Of a stretch of DNA of 64,000 nt, positions 22,086 through 32,653 are shown one piece after another. Location of the stretch: contig MBPM02000016.1 of the NCBI GenBank assembly GCA_001695595.3, positions 372,001-436,000 of the forward strand, given 5' to 3'. This DNA is from Plasmopara viticola. Its lineage: Eukaryota > Oomycota > Peronosporomycetes > Peronosporales > Peronosporaceae. The notes beneath the pieces were generated by a model. It had not been told where the DNA came from and did no database searches. It worked only from the letters and a program-made list of their open reading frames with translations. The position numbers and the translations under genes were made by a program. How positions within the stretch are numbered: position 1 is the stretch's first letter; every line of letters begins with the position of its first letter.

Positions 22086-24942
22086 ATGGTCGAAAGTACT
22101 GACCAGGCAAAGGAGTCGATAGGTAGAGCACCACTCAAAACAAACTCTAGTCCTACTTGGTTGTTGGCACAAGTCGCTAGACCATCAGCTTCTACACCTC
22201 ATAGATTAAAAGGTGGAGTGGCGGCCACTCGCCGATCGGTTGCGGCTGTCTCAGATCAAAAAATGGACTCGAGCCTACCTATTCCATTGTCTCTAGCGTT
22301 AGGTACACATCGAGACTATGTAACTGCGCGATTTGAACGTGGTGAGAGTACCGAGATCCGTAATCAGCACCCACCACATATCGAAGGCAGTCGCGTTGAT
22401 CGAACTCAAGTGCTGCATAATCTGCAACAAGAGCATTATCACGAAACCAAGCCATCACCGCTTTTATCATGGCAATTACCTCGTGAGCATAGCCCCGAAT
22501 TCATCCGTCAGTCAGTCTCTCCAATATCTTGGACGTACGTAACTTCTTGCCTTTGCCCTGTTAGGAAGTAATTGCAATTTGCTTAATGTGTAGAAAAAAT
22601 CACCGTCGTCCTATTAACGAGCTGGCAACTATTAAAAATGAGAAAGATGAAGCAGCGCGTGTGCATCGTACTGTGTAGGTATTTGAGTATGTCATCATCA
22701 AGTGAATCATATTGACCCTTACTATGATGTTCAGATCCAATGTTTTAGCGACTGCTCCACCAAACACTTTGAAGAAACTTGTATTACCTCGAGCTCCGTC
22801 TTCTACACGGAATCAATCCAGTTTGATCGAAGATCATACCAGTCTACGTAAAGAAGGAGGAGTCATGAGCCCGCGCGCCCGAAGCGTACAAGCGCTTTCA
22901 GGTTCGATATCGAGTCCGAAAACATCAAGATCTGAAAAAAGGTACGGAGCGCGTGTTTAACTGCCACCGCATACAAACGGGATTTATATGCTGGCAGAAT
23001 TTATCAATTTATCGCTGAGTTGCGCACTGATCCAGCGTTATGGGCAGCCTTTCAGGTATTTTGAAGCTTAAACGTAAACTAATGTTGTTTAAGTTCACTA
23101 ATTCCTTATGCACATTATAGCACGATGTCGAGCAAATCCAGCAACAGTATCGACATGTAAGATTTGATTGTGACGCTGGTTGAGACGGCGTTACTGACCC
23201 TTGTGTCGTATGTTCCACAGAAACATGATACATGCGATGTGAGCGTTTTCTATCCTTGTCGAAGTCTGTACGAATGTCTTACGATAGCTTGGGTGATTAG
23301 AAAATTCGGGCGAATAAAAAGCTTGCGAGGACACCTCGATCTCTTGAAGATCACGAATTAAGGTGCACACGATAAATTCTAGCAAGGGCTTGTCGAAACT
23401 GATTAGGTTACTGTAGAAAGAAACAGGCCGCTGACCGAATGGAGCGCACTCGGCACCAACGCATGCAACTGTTACAATTAAAAGACCGACGTTTGGTTGC
23501 AAAGCGTGAACAGTATCTTCGACGAGTCAATCCGAGCCAGATTTCACCATCGGCCGAGCATGAACAAGCAGTGCGTTATCGTCGGCGTAAAATCTGGCTC
23601 CACGTGGCGTCTTTAGCCGTAGTCTCGCACCGTTGGCACGAGCAACTCGTGCAGTCGAATGACGCCAAAGTGAAGGCGAAATTACGAAGCATTGCAGCAA
23701 GTACGATCCAACGGATCTGGCGAAAGTGGAAATGGCAGTGCGCGTCGCAGCACACGGTGATCGTCTACACGTGGCTACGAAAATGTTTGTGGAAAAAGCT
23801 TCTGGAATTACGGTGTAGGCGCAAAGCTCGCCAAGTAACGCTATTGCTGCAGTTTATTCTCGATCACTGCCATGTGAGCCGCGCTCGACGAAACATAAAT
23901 CGCCTCATGCTGCAATGGCGACGCAAGGTTATTTGTGCGCAAAGAGTCAGCAGGTAAGCCGAGATTGAGGCCAAAAGTGACGCTTACGTGTGACGCTGAC
24001 TTGAAATTTTGAGTTCTTAAAGATCATTCGTCGTTTGTAACCGTGCTCGACTACAAGCCTTGTCCATTTGGTTTGATAATATTGATCACGAACGGTTACG
24101 ATTCGATCGTCAAGTGAATAATGAGGAGAGGCGCCTGACTGGTCGAAGAGACTCAATTAACAGCAATTTTGCGTCTGCACCTGGTTCAGCAGGCGCACAT
24201 CGGTCTCGAACAAGCTCAATCTTAGCAGTTGGAGGCATGGATGAGAAGCGCATGAACATGCAAATGCTTGTTACTCCCATTGAGCTGCAACGATTGCAGC
24301 AAACGTCCGTGCAAATCGTGAAGATCCCCAAGAGGCAAGTAGTTTTTTCCATGTGGCTGTTAATTCAGACGCTCACTTCGCCCATAATTTTCGTCGTGAT
24401 TGCTCAGCATCAAGTGGCAGCTCCTGACAAAGTTCCTCGCCGAGTCCCGAAAACAGTTTCAGCAACAACAACGAGCTTATCAAGAAAAGATTCGATGTGC
24501 GGTCTATGCCAGGCAAGTATCTTCTATTCAGATCGTGTATCTTTTGACGCTTTTAATTCCAATTTGTAGAGAAGTAAAATTAGAGGAAGCTCGTGCGATC
24601 GTGCAAGGATCGATGAGCTGGGATAAAGCATCGGATGCAAACATCTCTAGCAGTCGTAGTACGAGCAAGGCCATCCAGCCACCAAGCTTTTTCCTCTATT
24701 CGGACTCGAATGGTGCCAAGAGGATGGAAGATGTCGTTCGCCGTGGTGTTCAACTCACATTGGATGCAGATCCCGAATTGCGAGCACTGATTGCTCGTCA
24801 GCAAGAGCATCGCGTGCAGTCAACACAGCGTCGGTCTTCCGTCTCCTTTCTAGGTGCACCACTGCCGCCACCTGCAGGCCTCGCAACTTCCCCGACATTA
24901 TCGCCTTTGCGTCGACAAAGTATTTTGAAAAAGCCGGCGTAG
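22086..24942 (+). CDS. IQ-motif, coiled-coil protein of about ten exons
   Basis: Exons: 22086-22534, 22594-22674, 22735-22941, 22998-23055, 23121-23156, about 23421-23953, 24023-24334, 24408-24512 and 24570-24942. All junction phases agree, giving about 717 residues. Introns are 56-73 bases except the gap 23157-23420, which may hide a small exon. The last two introns (24335-24407, 24513-24569) start with GC inside an AG|GCAAGT site; only these donors keep the frame. The protein is Ser-rich at the N-terminus. Its basic helical middle holds an IQ-like motif, TIQRIWRKWKW, a likely calmodulin or light-chain site. Its tail is disordered and ends LSPLRRQSILKKPA. Such proteins often work at centrosomes or cilia; here that is only a guess. 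ATG 22086 opens the first exon. Confidence 0.7.
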
Positions 24943-25204
24943 CCACTTTTCATGTCAATTTTACTTCCCTTCTTATATATTACATATACCGACAACATCT
25001 TTTGAGAAATACAAAAAGGTGAAAATACAGTGGTTGACAACGAGTCATTGTAGCAAGTGACAAATGACCAAAACCATTATAATTTATGTGTTGCACCTAA
25101 AAAGCAACCGAGGTGGCGTCCCTCCTTCTCGATTACAATGTGCTTTATCTCCAACACCAGACAGACGGAATAGATAGCACAAAGACACGCTCTTTCACTT
25201 CTCC

Positions 25205-27583
25205 TCAAACTCGAGTCATATCTTCAGTCCGCGCTGCAGTAACGGAACTGCGCGATTTCGAGCTTTCCGTGCCCGACAATCGTAGCTGCGCCATTAACCG
25301 AGAGTGATTGAGCGTGCTATTTCGCATGGCAAGCGCCACGCTCCCGTACACCATTTGGCTGGCCGAACCGCGTCCTTGCTCTTCGTCTTCCATCTCGCCG
25401 TCCTCCTCATCAATATCTTCAAACACAAAAATGCTGTCGTCCCACGACAAATTAAAGTCAAATTCGGTCTCCCGAATCGAATTGTTGGGCTGTTCACCAC
25501 CATGTCGAAGCCGCACCAATTCCTCCGGCACATCTGGCACCGTGGTCTTTGCTTGATTCGCAAGTGCCGCTTCTTCAATACGTTTGGCTTTCGGTACGCG
25601 GCCACGAATGAGGGCCACCAGATCTAAGCTCAGCACGGGCAATTGCAAGTCAACAGGAATTGCTTCAATCAAGCCAATTGGCATCGCAATTCCCTTGAAA
25701 TTGTAGTATCCGTGCGCCCGAAACTGAAATGTTGTAAAACCTGGCATGTCTTTGATCTTTTCGGCACTAGCAATAATTTGCTGGCTTGGACAAGTCAATT
25801 GGGCCGTACAAAACGTACTCCAGGCGTCCCCGCCAATGAGGACTTGACCACCGTGCGCTGCTTTGGCAATCCGCGCTGTTTGATTCACAATATTACCGAA
25901 GTAATCCGCACGTCCACTTGTCTTGTGGGGACTTACGCTAGCAGGAATACCAGTCTCGATGCCCATCGACATCGAAAAGCGCAAGTCTTGATTCTCGTTC
26001 TCCAGATCCCACTCACGAAATTTTTGCCAAATGCGCAATTGAAACTCACCACACCACAAAATGGCACTTGAAGGGGTAAAGAAAGCCAGCATGAAATCTC
26101 CCTGCAATTCTTGACACTCGTACCCATTGTGTTTACGCAGCAGCTCACGAGCGACCATACACAAGATCTTGATACGATCAGCCAGTTCTTCAGCGTGACA
26201 ACGAACAAGAGGCCGCGCTCCTTCGATAAACGTAAACACCATTGTAACGGGCTTGTGTGCCGACGGAGCATCTCGCATGCCCAGCGAAAGTTGTTGCGGA
26301 CTCTTTAACGTGGGAAATCGACGAAGCTCTAAATCTCGTGGTAATAAAAGCATGAGCAATACTTCATCCCCGAGAACAGCGTGACCACCTAAATCTTCAA
26401 CAACGGGGTTGCCTAACTGAACAAGCTGTTCTTTTAAGCGATCCCAAACGCTGTCACTCAACACGATCTGTCCTCCATACGCGTATTCACTTACAGTTTT
26501 AGTCCACTTGACCGCTTCGCACAGCGATAGCTCAGGGTTGATATCCGGATCTGCCGTATGAATCACCATTCGTACGCGAAAACCACGATAGAGCAACATG
26601 TTCTTCTTCGTTTTACCGTTTGTGGTCACAGAGATCTCTTTCATGTCATCAAACTGCTTCAGTAATTTATCATTCCACGCAGCGTACACAAGACTGAGTT
26701 GCAGTGAGAGACACCACTTGGCAGCGTGAAATTCCGAGGCAAAAGCAATGACAAAGAGACCTGATCGAGAATGACTCAAGATCTCCTGTCCGCCATACTC
26801 TGACGCTAGTCGAGACAAAACTGTGTGTTCATACAGCAGTTTCGCATCCTCCATCAAGTCTTTGGCCTGACTCATCATATCCCGAAAACCCTGTACCGAA
26901 ACCTGCACAATCACCACTTTTTCCCACCTCACGGGCGTCAAATCTCCCAAGTCTGTCTTGATTTTATTCACCAAAATTCTTTTACTTAACGTCGCATTGT
27001 TTGAACCTGCTCCAGAATACTCGGAACCTGATACGTCCAAGCTCTGAGTGCTGCTACCTCCACTTTCGGCTTCCATTCGCGTCAAACGAAGTAGTGTCGG
27101 ATTTTCTCTCTCTGTCCACTGATTCTGAGCAACTCCAGGAGACATGAGCGCCCTATTTCCATCCTGATTGGTCGAAATCTCGGCGATGCTCATCTGTTCC
27201 TTCGTCGGCAATATCCGTCCGAATTCCTGGTTATTCCCACCTTGCGTACTACTCGAATCGGGCTTTCTCCTGCTCATCCTATCAAGTGGTCGAGTCTGGT
27301 GCAGACTATTGTCCGTCTGGAGACTCAATTCGCAGTCCAGGCTGTGTCGCAATGGGTAATTTACATTAACGTGACGCAGCGAGTCGCTCGACGTCGCGGA
27401 ATCCTTATCGATGCCCCGTGGGGACTGGGACCGCACCCACGGACCACCCATGTCCCCACGCCGATTCTCATCGTCCAACGTATCGTCCTGATGCACATGT
27501 TGCAAATAGGGCGCCAATTCCCGGACAATGTCGTTTCGGGGAAGACACTTTTCCAGTACACGCATGCAGCACCACCAGCACAT
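25205..27583 (-). CDS. tandem class III nucleotidyl cyclase-like protein, probably inactive
   Basis: A single-exon, 792-residue protein from ATG 27583, with an in-frame TGA just upstream. The N-terminus is Cys-rich (MCWWCCMRVLEKC), a plausible palmitoylation site for membrane attachment; no transmembrane helix is present. A disordered Ser-rich region follows, then two cyclase homology domains (about 220-405 and 444-625). In domain 1 the first metal Asp position is Ser229. In domain 2 (TMVFTFIEG) it is Phe452, although the second metal Asp (Asp496 in LQGDFMLAF) and the Asn567/Arg571 pair (GNIVNQTAR) remain. The purine-site residue before Gly-Asp is Glu492, as in guanylate cyclases, but the partner position is Asp, as in adenylate cyclases. 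The C-terminus carries an acidic patch (DEEDGEMEDEEQ). Loss of both first Asp residues argues for a regulatory pseudocyclase. It is convergent with the IQ-motif gene. Confidence 0.85.
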   Translation of the reverse strand: MCWWCCMRVLEKCLPRNDIVRELAPYLQHVHQDDTLDDENRRGDMGGPWVRSQSPRGIDKDSATSSDSLRHVNVNYPLRHSLDCELSLQTDNSLHQTRPLDRMSRRKPDSSSTQGGNNQEFGRILPTKEQMSIAEISTNQDGNRALMSPGVAQNQWTERENPTLLRLTRMEAESGGSSTQSLDVSGSEYSGAGSNNATLSKRILVNKIKTDLGDLTPVRWEKVVIVQVSVQGFRDMMSQAKDLMEDAKLLYEHTVLSRLASEYGGQEILSHSRSGLFVIAFASEFHAAKWCLSLQLSLVYAAWNDKLLKQFDDMKEISVTTNGKTKKNMLLYRGFRVRMVIHTADPDINPELSLCEAVKWTKTVSEYAYGGQIVLSDSVWDRLKEQLVQLGNPVVEDLGGHAVLGDEVLLMLLLPRDLELRRFPTLKSPQQLSLGMRDAPSAHKPVTMVFTFIEGARPLVRCHAEELADRIKILCMVARELLRKHNGYECQELQGDFMLAFFTPSSAILWCGEFQLRIWQKFREWDLENENQDLRFSMSMGIETGIPASVSPHKTSGRADYFGNIVNQTARIAKAAHGGQVLIGGDAWSTFCTAQLTCPSQQIIASAEKIKDMPGFTTFQFRAHGYYNFKGIAMPIGLIEAIPVDLQLPVLSLDLVALIRGRVPKAKRIEEAALANQAKTTVPDVPEELVRLRHGGEQPNNSIRETEFDFNLSWDDSIFVFEDIDEEDGEMEDEEQGRGSASQMVYGSVALAMRNSTLNHSRLMAQLRLSGTESSKSRSSVTAARTEDMTRV

Positions 27584-27943
27584 TGCTCAATCCCGCCGCC
27601 TCCTGGTCGTCGGTCAGTACCTTTTCAATTAATCTGTAGGGGTTCAGTACCCGTTATCTTTGATCTGTGGTGGTCTAAGCAACCCGAACGTCCTCTCTGA
27701 ACTGATCGTAGGTAATGCAAAGTGCGCTCCTGCGTGCTATCACTCTGACTCTGACTGGCGCTCTCTATCGAGCATACAATATGTTTGTCTATCGTGGAGT
27801 TGTGCGGTCAGAAACGGGTCAGAAACTTCCACAGATTCGACAATCCTATTGTCCTTTTACTTTCTATAGTAGAACAATATCAAAACATAGCTTATAGTTA
27901 GTATAGCCTCTCCTAGAACTAATTACCTGTGGTCTTAGATCAA
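27584..27943. other. upstream region of the cyclase-like gene
   Basis: 360 bases holding the minus-strand promoter. Short plus-strand frames here (27660-27897) have no supporting feature. Confidence 0.3.
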
Positions 27944-28435
27944 ATGTGGGAGTCGAATAAGAGTGATGCCAAGTTTAAATATAAAGTGCTCTTGCACTCG
28001 CGACGTCTAGGCCTTCTTAAGCCTTCGCAATACTGGCAGTGGACAATAAAGTCTTTGCTACTAAAGATAGAGACGATTGTTCATATACACCACCTGCAGT
28101 CACTTTTTAGCGTTAAAATCCACCCAATTACTTTGACGAAACACTTCGTGGAGCAAGACAGACATCGTTTAATCGTTGGCGGCACATCAGTCTCTGGCTA
28201 TCCGATATATCCGATGAGAAAGAGGAGAGCCGTCTTTTTTCAGCCGCAAATCTCGCGCATCTGGATGCGTGGCTGCGAGCAGTACGTCAACGAGCGGATG
28301 TTGTTATACGGTCAACTGTATCCTGAAAACAGCTTGCTAGCATATGAAACTTGTGTGGCTACGAAAAGATCTCTCATTTATGTGAGTGACGAATTGCCCA
28401 TTACGTCAATCGTTGGTGATTACCGATATATGTGA
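27944..28435 (+). CDS. hypothetical protein, possibly a fragment
   Basis: An open frame of 163 residues from ATG 27944 (MWESNKSDAKFKYK). It is basic and rich in Ile, Leu and Tyr, with no signal peptide, no membrane segment and no domain I recognise. The middle reads FVEQDRHRLIVGGTSVSG and the end SIVGDYRYM. It lies alone between the cyclase-like gene and a LINE. It may be a fragment of a transposon or of a lost gene; the length alone argues weakly that it is real. Confidence 0.3.
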   Translation: MWESNKSDAKFKYKVLLHSRRLGLLKPSQYWQWTIKSLLLKIETIVHIHHLQSLFSVKIHPITLTKHFVEQDRHRLIVGGTSVSGYPIYPMRKRRAVFFQPQISRIWMRGCEQYVNERMLLYGQLYPENSLLAYETCVATKRSLIYVSDELPITSIVGDYRYM

Positions 28436-29677
28436 ATGTATACCGGGTTATGTGTTTTACCTATAATTGAAACAGTCCACTTGCACCAATGACGCACCAT
28501 GATACTGGTGGACTGACTGAAGACAAAACTTGCAGTTGCCAAATCTGTTCGATGACGCTTAAAGCATGCTTAATATACCATTGCACGATGGGCCTTTCGG
28601 CAATATAATTTAAACTCAGTACAAGCAATTTTGCGTTAGTCATAGGTTTTTAAATATATGCGTTTTGGTCGCATTTTGGTTGACATATAGACTTGTAAAT
28701 AGATTTTAGCAATCCAGTATGCAACTAGCAAAACTTAACGCAGAAAATAATTTTGTTTCATATTGAGATTTGTAATTGCTACCATAAAAGTTCTTTTTTC
28801 GCAAGTCTGATCGGCGTTTGAATGCGCTAATAAATGAAGCCAAATCATATTTCCACCAAAACAAAGAACACGGCCGTTCGAAGGACCCTTTCGAAACCCG
28901 CTTTAGTGCTCATCCAAGGACTTGAGCGGTCAACATCTACGCCTTACGCGTACAGTCAAAGCAGGTTGCATTTGGCAACCCTTACCGACTGGCAAATTCT
29001 CTCAATCTTCACATGTACCATGTAAAGGCCAAAGTGGAATCCACGTGTGGCTTGACTTGCTCGGTACGCGCGAATGGAGTCTATTGTTACAAGTTAACTA
29101 CCTCATCCTTTCTTAATATATCGAATTCTAACGGTAAAAAAGGAGCACGAGATATTGCAGGTCGGGTTAATCGATATGCCACCGATACTGCGCAGAAAAT
29201 GAAGTTGCGGCCAATTTTTAAGATGACAAATTCCAGCTTCGACAGTCCTAATGGATACAAATACTACTTGCAGGACCGGACGTATATTATGGTGCTTGAT
29301 TCGATTGGAGCGCTAAAATGACACATTTTACGGTTGGTGGCAGATCGGCATATCCTCAGGAGCTAGATGTAACCTTTAGCATCGCAACGATTCTAAGTGC
29401 TCCGCTATTGAATTCTATCCTAAATCTAATATCCAGCTACATCACTCGATTTAATCGAGTTACAAAAGAATGGCGACATCTAATTGACTTTTGACCGAGA
29501 AAACGCTCAGGTCGGTCAGTCAAAGTCATTATGCATGCATAAAATGTAACTGGGGCGCGCATCTCAATTACAACCTCAAAATTTAGTCAGGATTATACAA
29601 AGTGTAAATTACTGAGACCAATGACTAACAAATAAGCATTTTTTTTTTGCTTCGTGTTTCACTTGATTCTTAGATAC
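28436..29677. other. 1.2 kb without a supported gene
   Basis: AT-rich. Overlapping short plus-strand frames at 28834-29321 have some protein-like character but no recognised domain. A run of nine T lies at about 29640. Confidence 0.3.
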
Positions 29678-30856
29678 ACCACGATTATATTTTCGGAAAA
29701 GGTTGGGGTGACGCCCTCCTTCCAAGCGCGGGGGCTAAATGCTCGCGCGCTTCGGGCAGGTGCTCTCGGGCACCTGCAGGTCTCTAACGAGTCTCACCCT
29801 CGACGCGACGGTCTCCAGCACCAGGCCAAACCCCCTTCCACGCCCTTAACCGCGCCAACCGCATCCGGATTGGCTCCTTTAATGTGAATTCTCTAGGTTC
29901 GAAGCGCAAGAAGCCCGAAACACTCCTCGAAGATCTCCGGCGCTACCGCGTCGATGTCCTTGGCCTCCGAGAAACCAAGATCTACGATAGAGGTGAGCAC
30001 CGCATTGATGACTTCCTTCTAACTGAAAAAAAAAACGAAGCCAAGACCGAAGTCACCGAAATCCGCCGCCACTGCAACCCGTCGGGCGCCACTCGACACG
30101 CCCGAGCCCGAGAAGAAACCTGGCGCCACACTAAGAAGCTCGGAACACTCCTCGGCGATATTGAAGATTTATCCCGACGCAAGTCCCTGGCCACCCTCGC
30201 GCTCCACCGCCTCTGGTCCGTCTGGCTCCGCCCCACGCTCATCTCACCCAAGACCCGCATTCGACTGTACAACACCTACGTTCTACCGATTCTGCTGTAC
30301 AAGTGCGCCACCTGGGCTCTTACCAAGTCAGAGCTCCACGGCCTCGAGAGTTTCCATCGCCGCCAGCTTCGCTACGCTCTTGGCTATCGCTACTCCCGAC
30401 ACATTTCGAATGCAAGACTCTACGACCTCTGTGATGAGCGGCCGCTGAGACTACGACTGACACAAGCTCGCTGGCGCCTGTTTGGCCATGTACTTCGCCA
30501 CAATCCCGACATTCCAGCTAACCTCCAGATGCGTGCCTACTTCTTCTCCACCGCAGCAAAATGGCGCGGACGTCCCCGCACCACGCTCCCCTCAACACTC
30601 GACGACAACCTTGTTTCCCGTGGCTCCGACTTTCGACTCCGGATAGCACAAGACCTCGAAGTGGTACGTATTCTTGCACAAGACCGAAAGATATGGAAAA
30701 CCCTCACGACCTCGGTGCTGGATGCACTGCCCGCCGAGCGAGACCCGACGTATGCGGACACCACTCTATGCCGTGGACTAGCCAGACTGAGCCTAGCACG
30801 TGCATACCTTGGCAACGCGATAACGTAATACATTACATTACATTACCACGATTATA
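29678..30856 (+). mobile_element. internally deleted LINE (non-LTR retrotransposon), copy 1
   Basis: The element body spans 29690-30844, flanked by a perfect 12-base target-site duplication, ACCACGATTATA, at 29678-29689 and 30845-30856. It ends in a CATTA repeat tail. One frame (about 29857-30828) begins with an endonuclease start (RIGSFNVNSLG, then YRVDVLGLRETKIYDRG). It jumps after about 45 residues to the C-terminal end of the reverse transcriptase ORF (RIRLYNTYVLPILLYKCATW, FHRRQLRYALGYRYSRHI, then RWRLFGHVLRHNPDIP). The endonuclease body and the whole reverse transcriptase palm are missing, so it cannot move itself. The fused frame is open, but no ATG opens it. The 5' 130 bases and 3' 150 bases recur in two shorter copies at 61.6 and 62.1 kb. 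Confidence 0.85.
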
Positions 30857-30911
30857 CGTTTTCATAGGCAAACAAATACACTAAATCATCGTTTTATGAT
30901 ACGCGAGCTTA

Positions 30912-31985
30912 ATGGCGCCTAGTAAATCGATGGAGATGTTAACAGCGGCCATTGCCGCGGGTTGCGGTGGATTTCTCTCCACAAGCATCCTATATCCACT
31001 CGACACTCTCAAGACACGTGTCCAGTCAGGAGCTTCACTGTTTCCAAAGGACGACAACGCGGCGTCCTCCTTAACCAAGCATCTAGTGTTTGCCAGGTCT
31101 CTGTATCAAGGCATTCAGCTGAAGGCGTTGCAATCATCGACATCCAAGTTGCTTTACTTCTACACATACACGATGCTGGCTCATAAAGTAGCGCCCAGAG
31201 ATGGCAAACCTGTTGGAACGGTCACGGATCTGAGCATTGGCTATCTGAGCGAGCTGTGCCATTTGCCTATCACAATGCCGATGGAGCTCGTGGGCACCCG
31301 CTTGCAGAATGGCCTTAAATCCTCGAGCGTGTTTCAAGTCATTCGAGTAATTGTTAAGGAAAGTGGCGTCGGTGGTCTTTATAAAGGACTTGGGGCCTAC
31401 TTTGTGCTGTGCTTGCAGCCGGCTATTCAATATACGGTTTTTGAGCGGCTTAAAGGGATGTATTTGCGCAACATAAATTCGGCATCACAGGCACTTAGCG
31501 CGCTAGAGGTGACTTGAATTTCATTCGAAGTCGTGTCGATTGCTTGACAGTATTTGTCGTGGTTTCGTTGCTCTTGGATTAGGCATTTGTACTCGGGGCT
31601 ATCGCGCGGTCCATCGCGACGGTTTTGCTATTCCCATGTATCAGAGCCAAGGTGCTGATGCAAGTCAATGAGGAACCAAAGGCTGCGACCGAGTTGGTCC
31701 AAGGTCAGCTGGGTACTTCTGCCGAGCTTAAGAAGGAGACTATCACGTCAGTGCTGCAGCGTGTGTACTCAGAAAAAGGCCTTTTGGCTCTCTACCGAGG
31801 CCTTGGGCCGGAGCTTACCAGAGTGCGTTTCTTTCAGCGGAACCATGACCTTGATGTGCTGACTTAACTTGATTTTGAAAACAAACTATGTTTAGGGAGC
31901 TCTCTCGTCCGCGCTGATGCTTATGATCAAGGAAAAGATCCAAATGTACATTAGGATGTTTGCATTGGCTGCTAACTCGTCGTAA
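30912..31985 (+). CDS. SLC25 family carrier, possibly the peroxisomal nucleotide-carrier type
   Basis: Three exons: 30912-31508, 31583-31822 and 31896-31985. The introns are 74 and 73 bases (GT...AG), both in phase 0, and the product is 308 residues, normal for the family. Three repeats are visible. The first two signatures are YPLDTLKTRVQ and MPMELVGTRLQ; the third, FPCIRAKVLMQ, has Arg and Lys instead of the usual acidic residue. Each repeat ends in a Gly-Leu-Tyr-Lys/Arg-Gly block (VGGLYKGLGAYF; LLALYRGLGPEL). The carrier should exchange small metabolites across a mitochondrial or peroxisomal membrane. The unusual third signature reminds me of peroxisomal adenine nucleotide or CoA carriers, but substrate and location are not settled by sequence. 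A LINE ends 55 bases upstream of the ATG, within the likely promoter. Confidence 0.88.
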
Positions 31986-32585
31986 ATCACAATGAAGAGG
32001 GCTATAGTGTCTTTATTAATTTAGAGTTGCAATAAGTGTCTTGTTCATACAGAGCCTCGAACCCTCTTTCAACTTTAAAGCGATGAGCTAGCTGTCTATT
32101 TGCTTTTTCATGAGGTTTGCACAGATTTCCCTTTAGCAGGACATACAGCTGCCAAGCTAACTATCATAATGGTAAGAAGACATCGTCGTGTGTTAAGTCA
32201 TAGCCGCGATTCGAGCTGCATAGTGAATTTTCAAATGTTGTGAGAAAACAAGAAATTCATATTGTGAAATTTAGCCGAAACCTCTTACCAGACCGGCTTT
32301 AGGCATGTGTATACGAAGCATTTCCTGTTTATTTAAGACGACAGGATGTGATCCCAGTGTGGGCCTGCTGTCGACGGGCGATGATCTTACACCGGACGAC
32401 AAATCATGACGTCGATATAAAGAGACCACATTTTTTGTGAGTTGAATACAAAACACGTCTCCTAATTACATACGCTCCGGGTTTGTTTAGATGGTTTTTT
32501 GTATAAGTATAACTATCAATTAAGCTAACAAATACAGTTGATGTATTACGAATATATTATTTTTAGGTATTGTTTACGACTGAGT

Positions 32586-32653
32586 AGCGTCAATGTTCTT
32601 TGTAGAATTATAAGTGTAGCAGCGTCAATGTTCTTTGTAAAATTATAAGTGTG
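32586..32653. repeat. tandem repeat, two 35-base units
   Basis: Two nearly identical adjacent copies of a unit starting AGCGTCAATGTTCTTTGTA and ending AATTATAAGTGT. They differ at one base. Confidence 0.85.

Noticed and set aside
24060..24569. Separate 169-residue gene
   Set aside because: It is exon 7 of the IQ-motif gene read through a GC-AG intron, and it lacks an ATG start.
27660..27897. Overlapping plus-strand frames upstream of the cyclase-like gene
   Set aside because: Mutually overlapping, short and without domain or splice support; they lie in the likely promoter of the minus-strand gene.
29986..30833. Minus-strand frames opposite the LINE
   Set aside because: They overlap the recognisable LINE coding frame and have no domain of their own.
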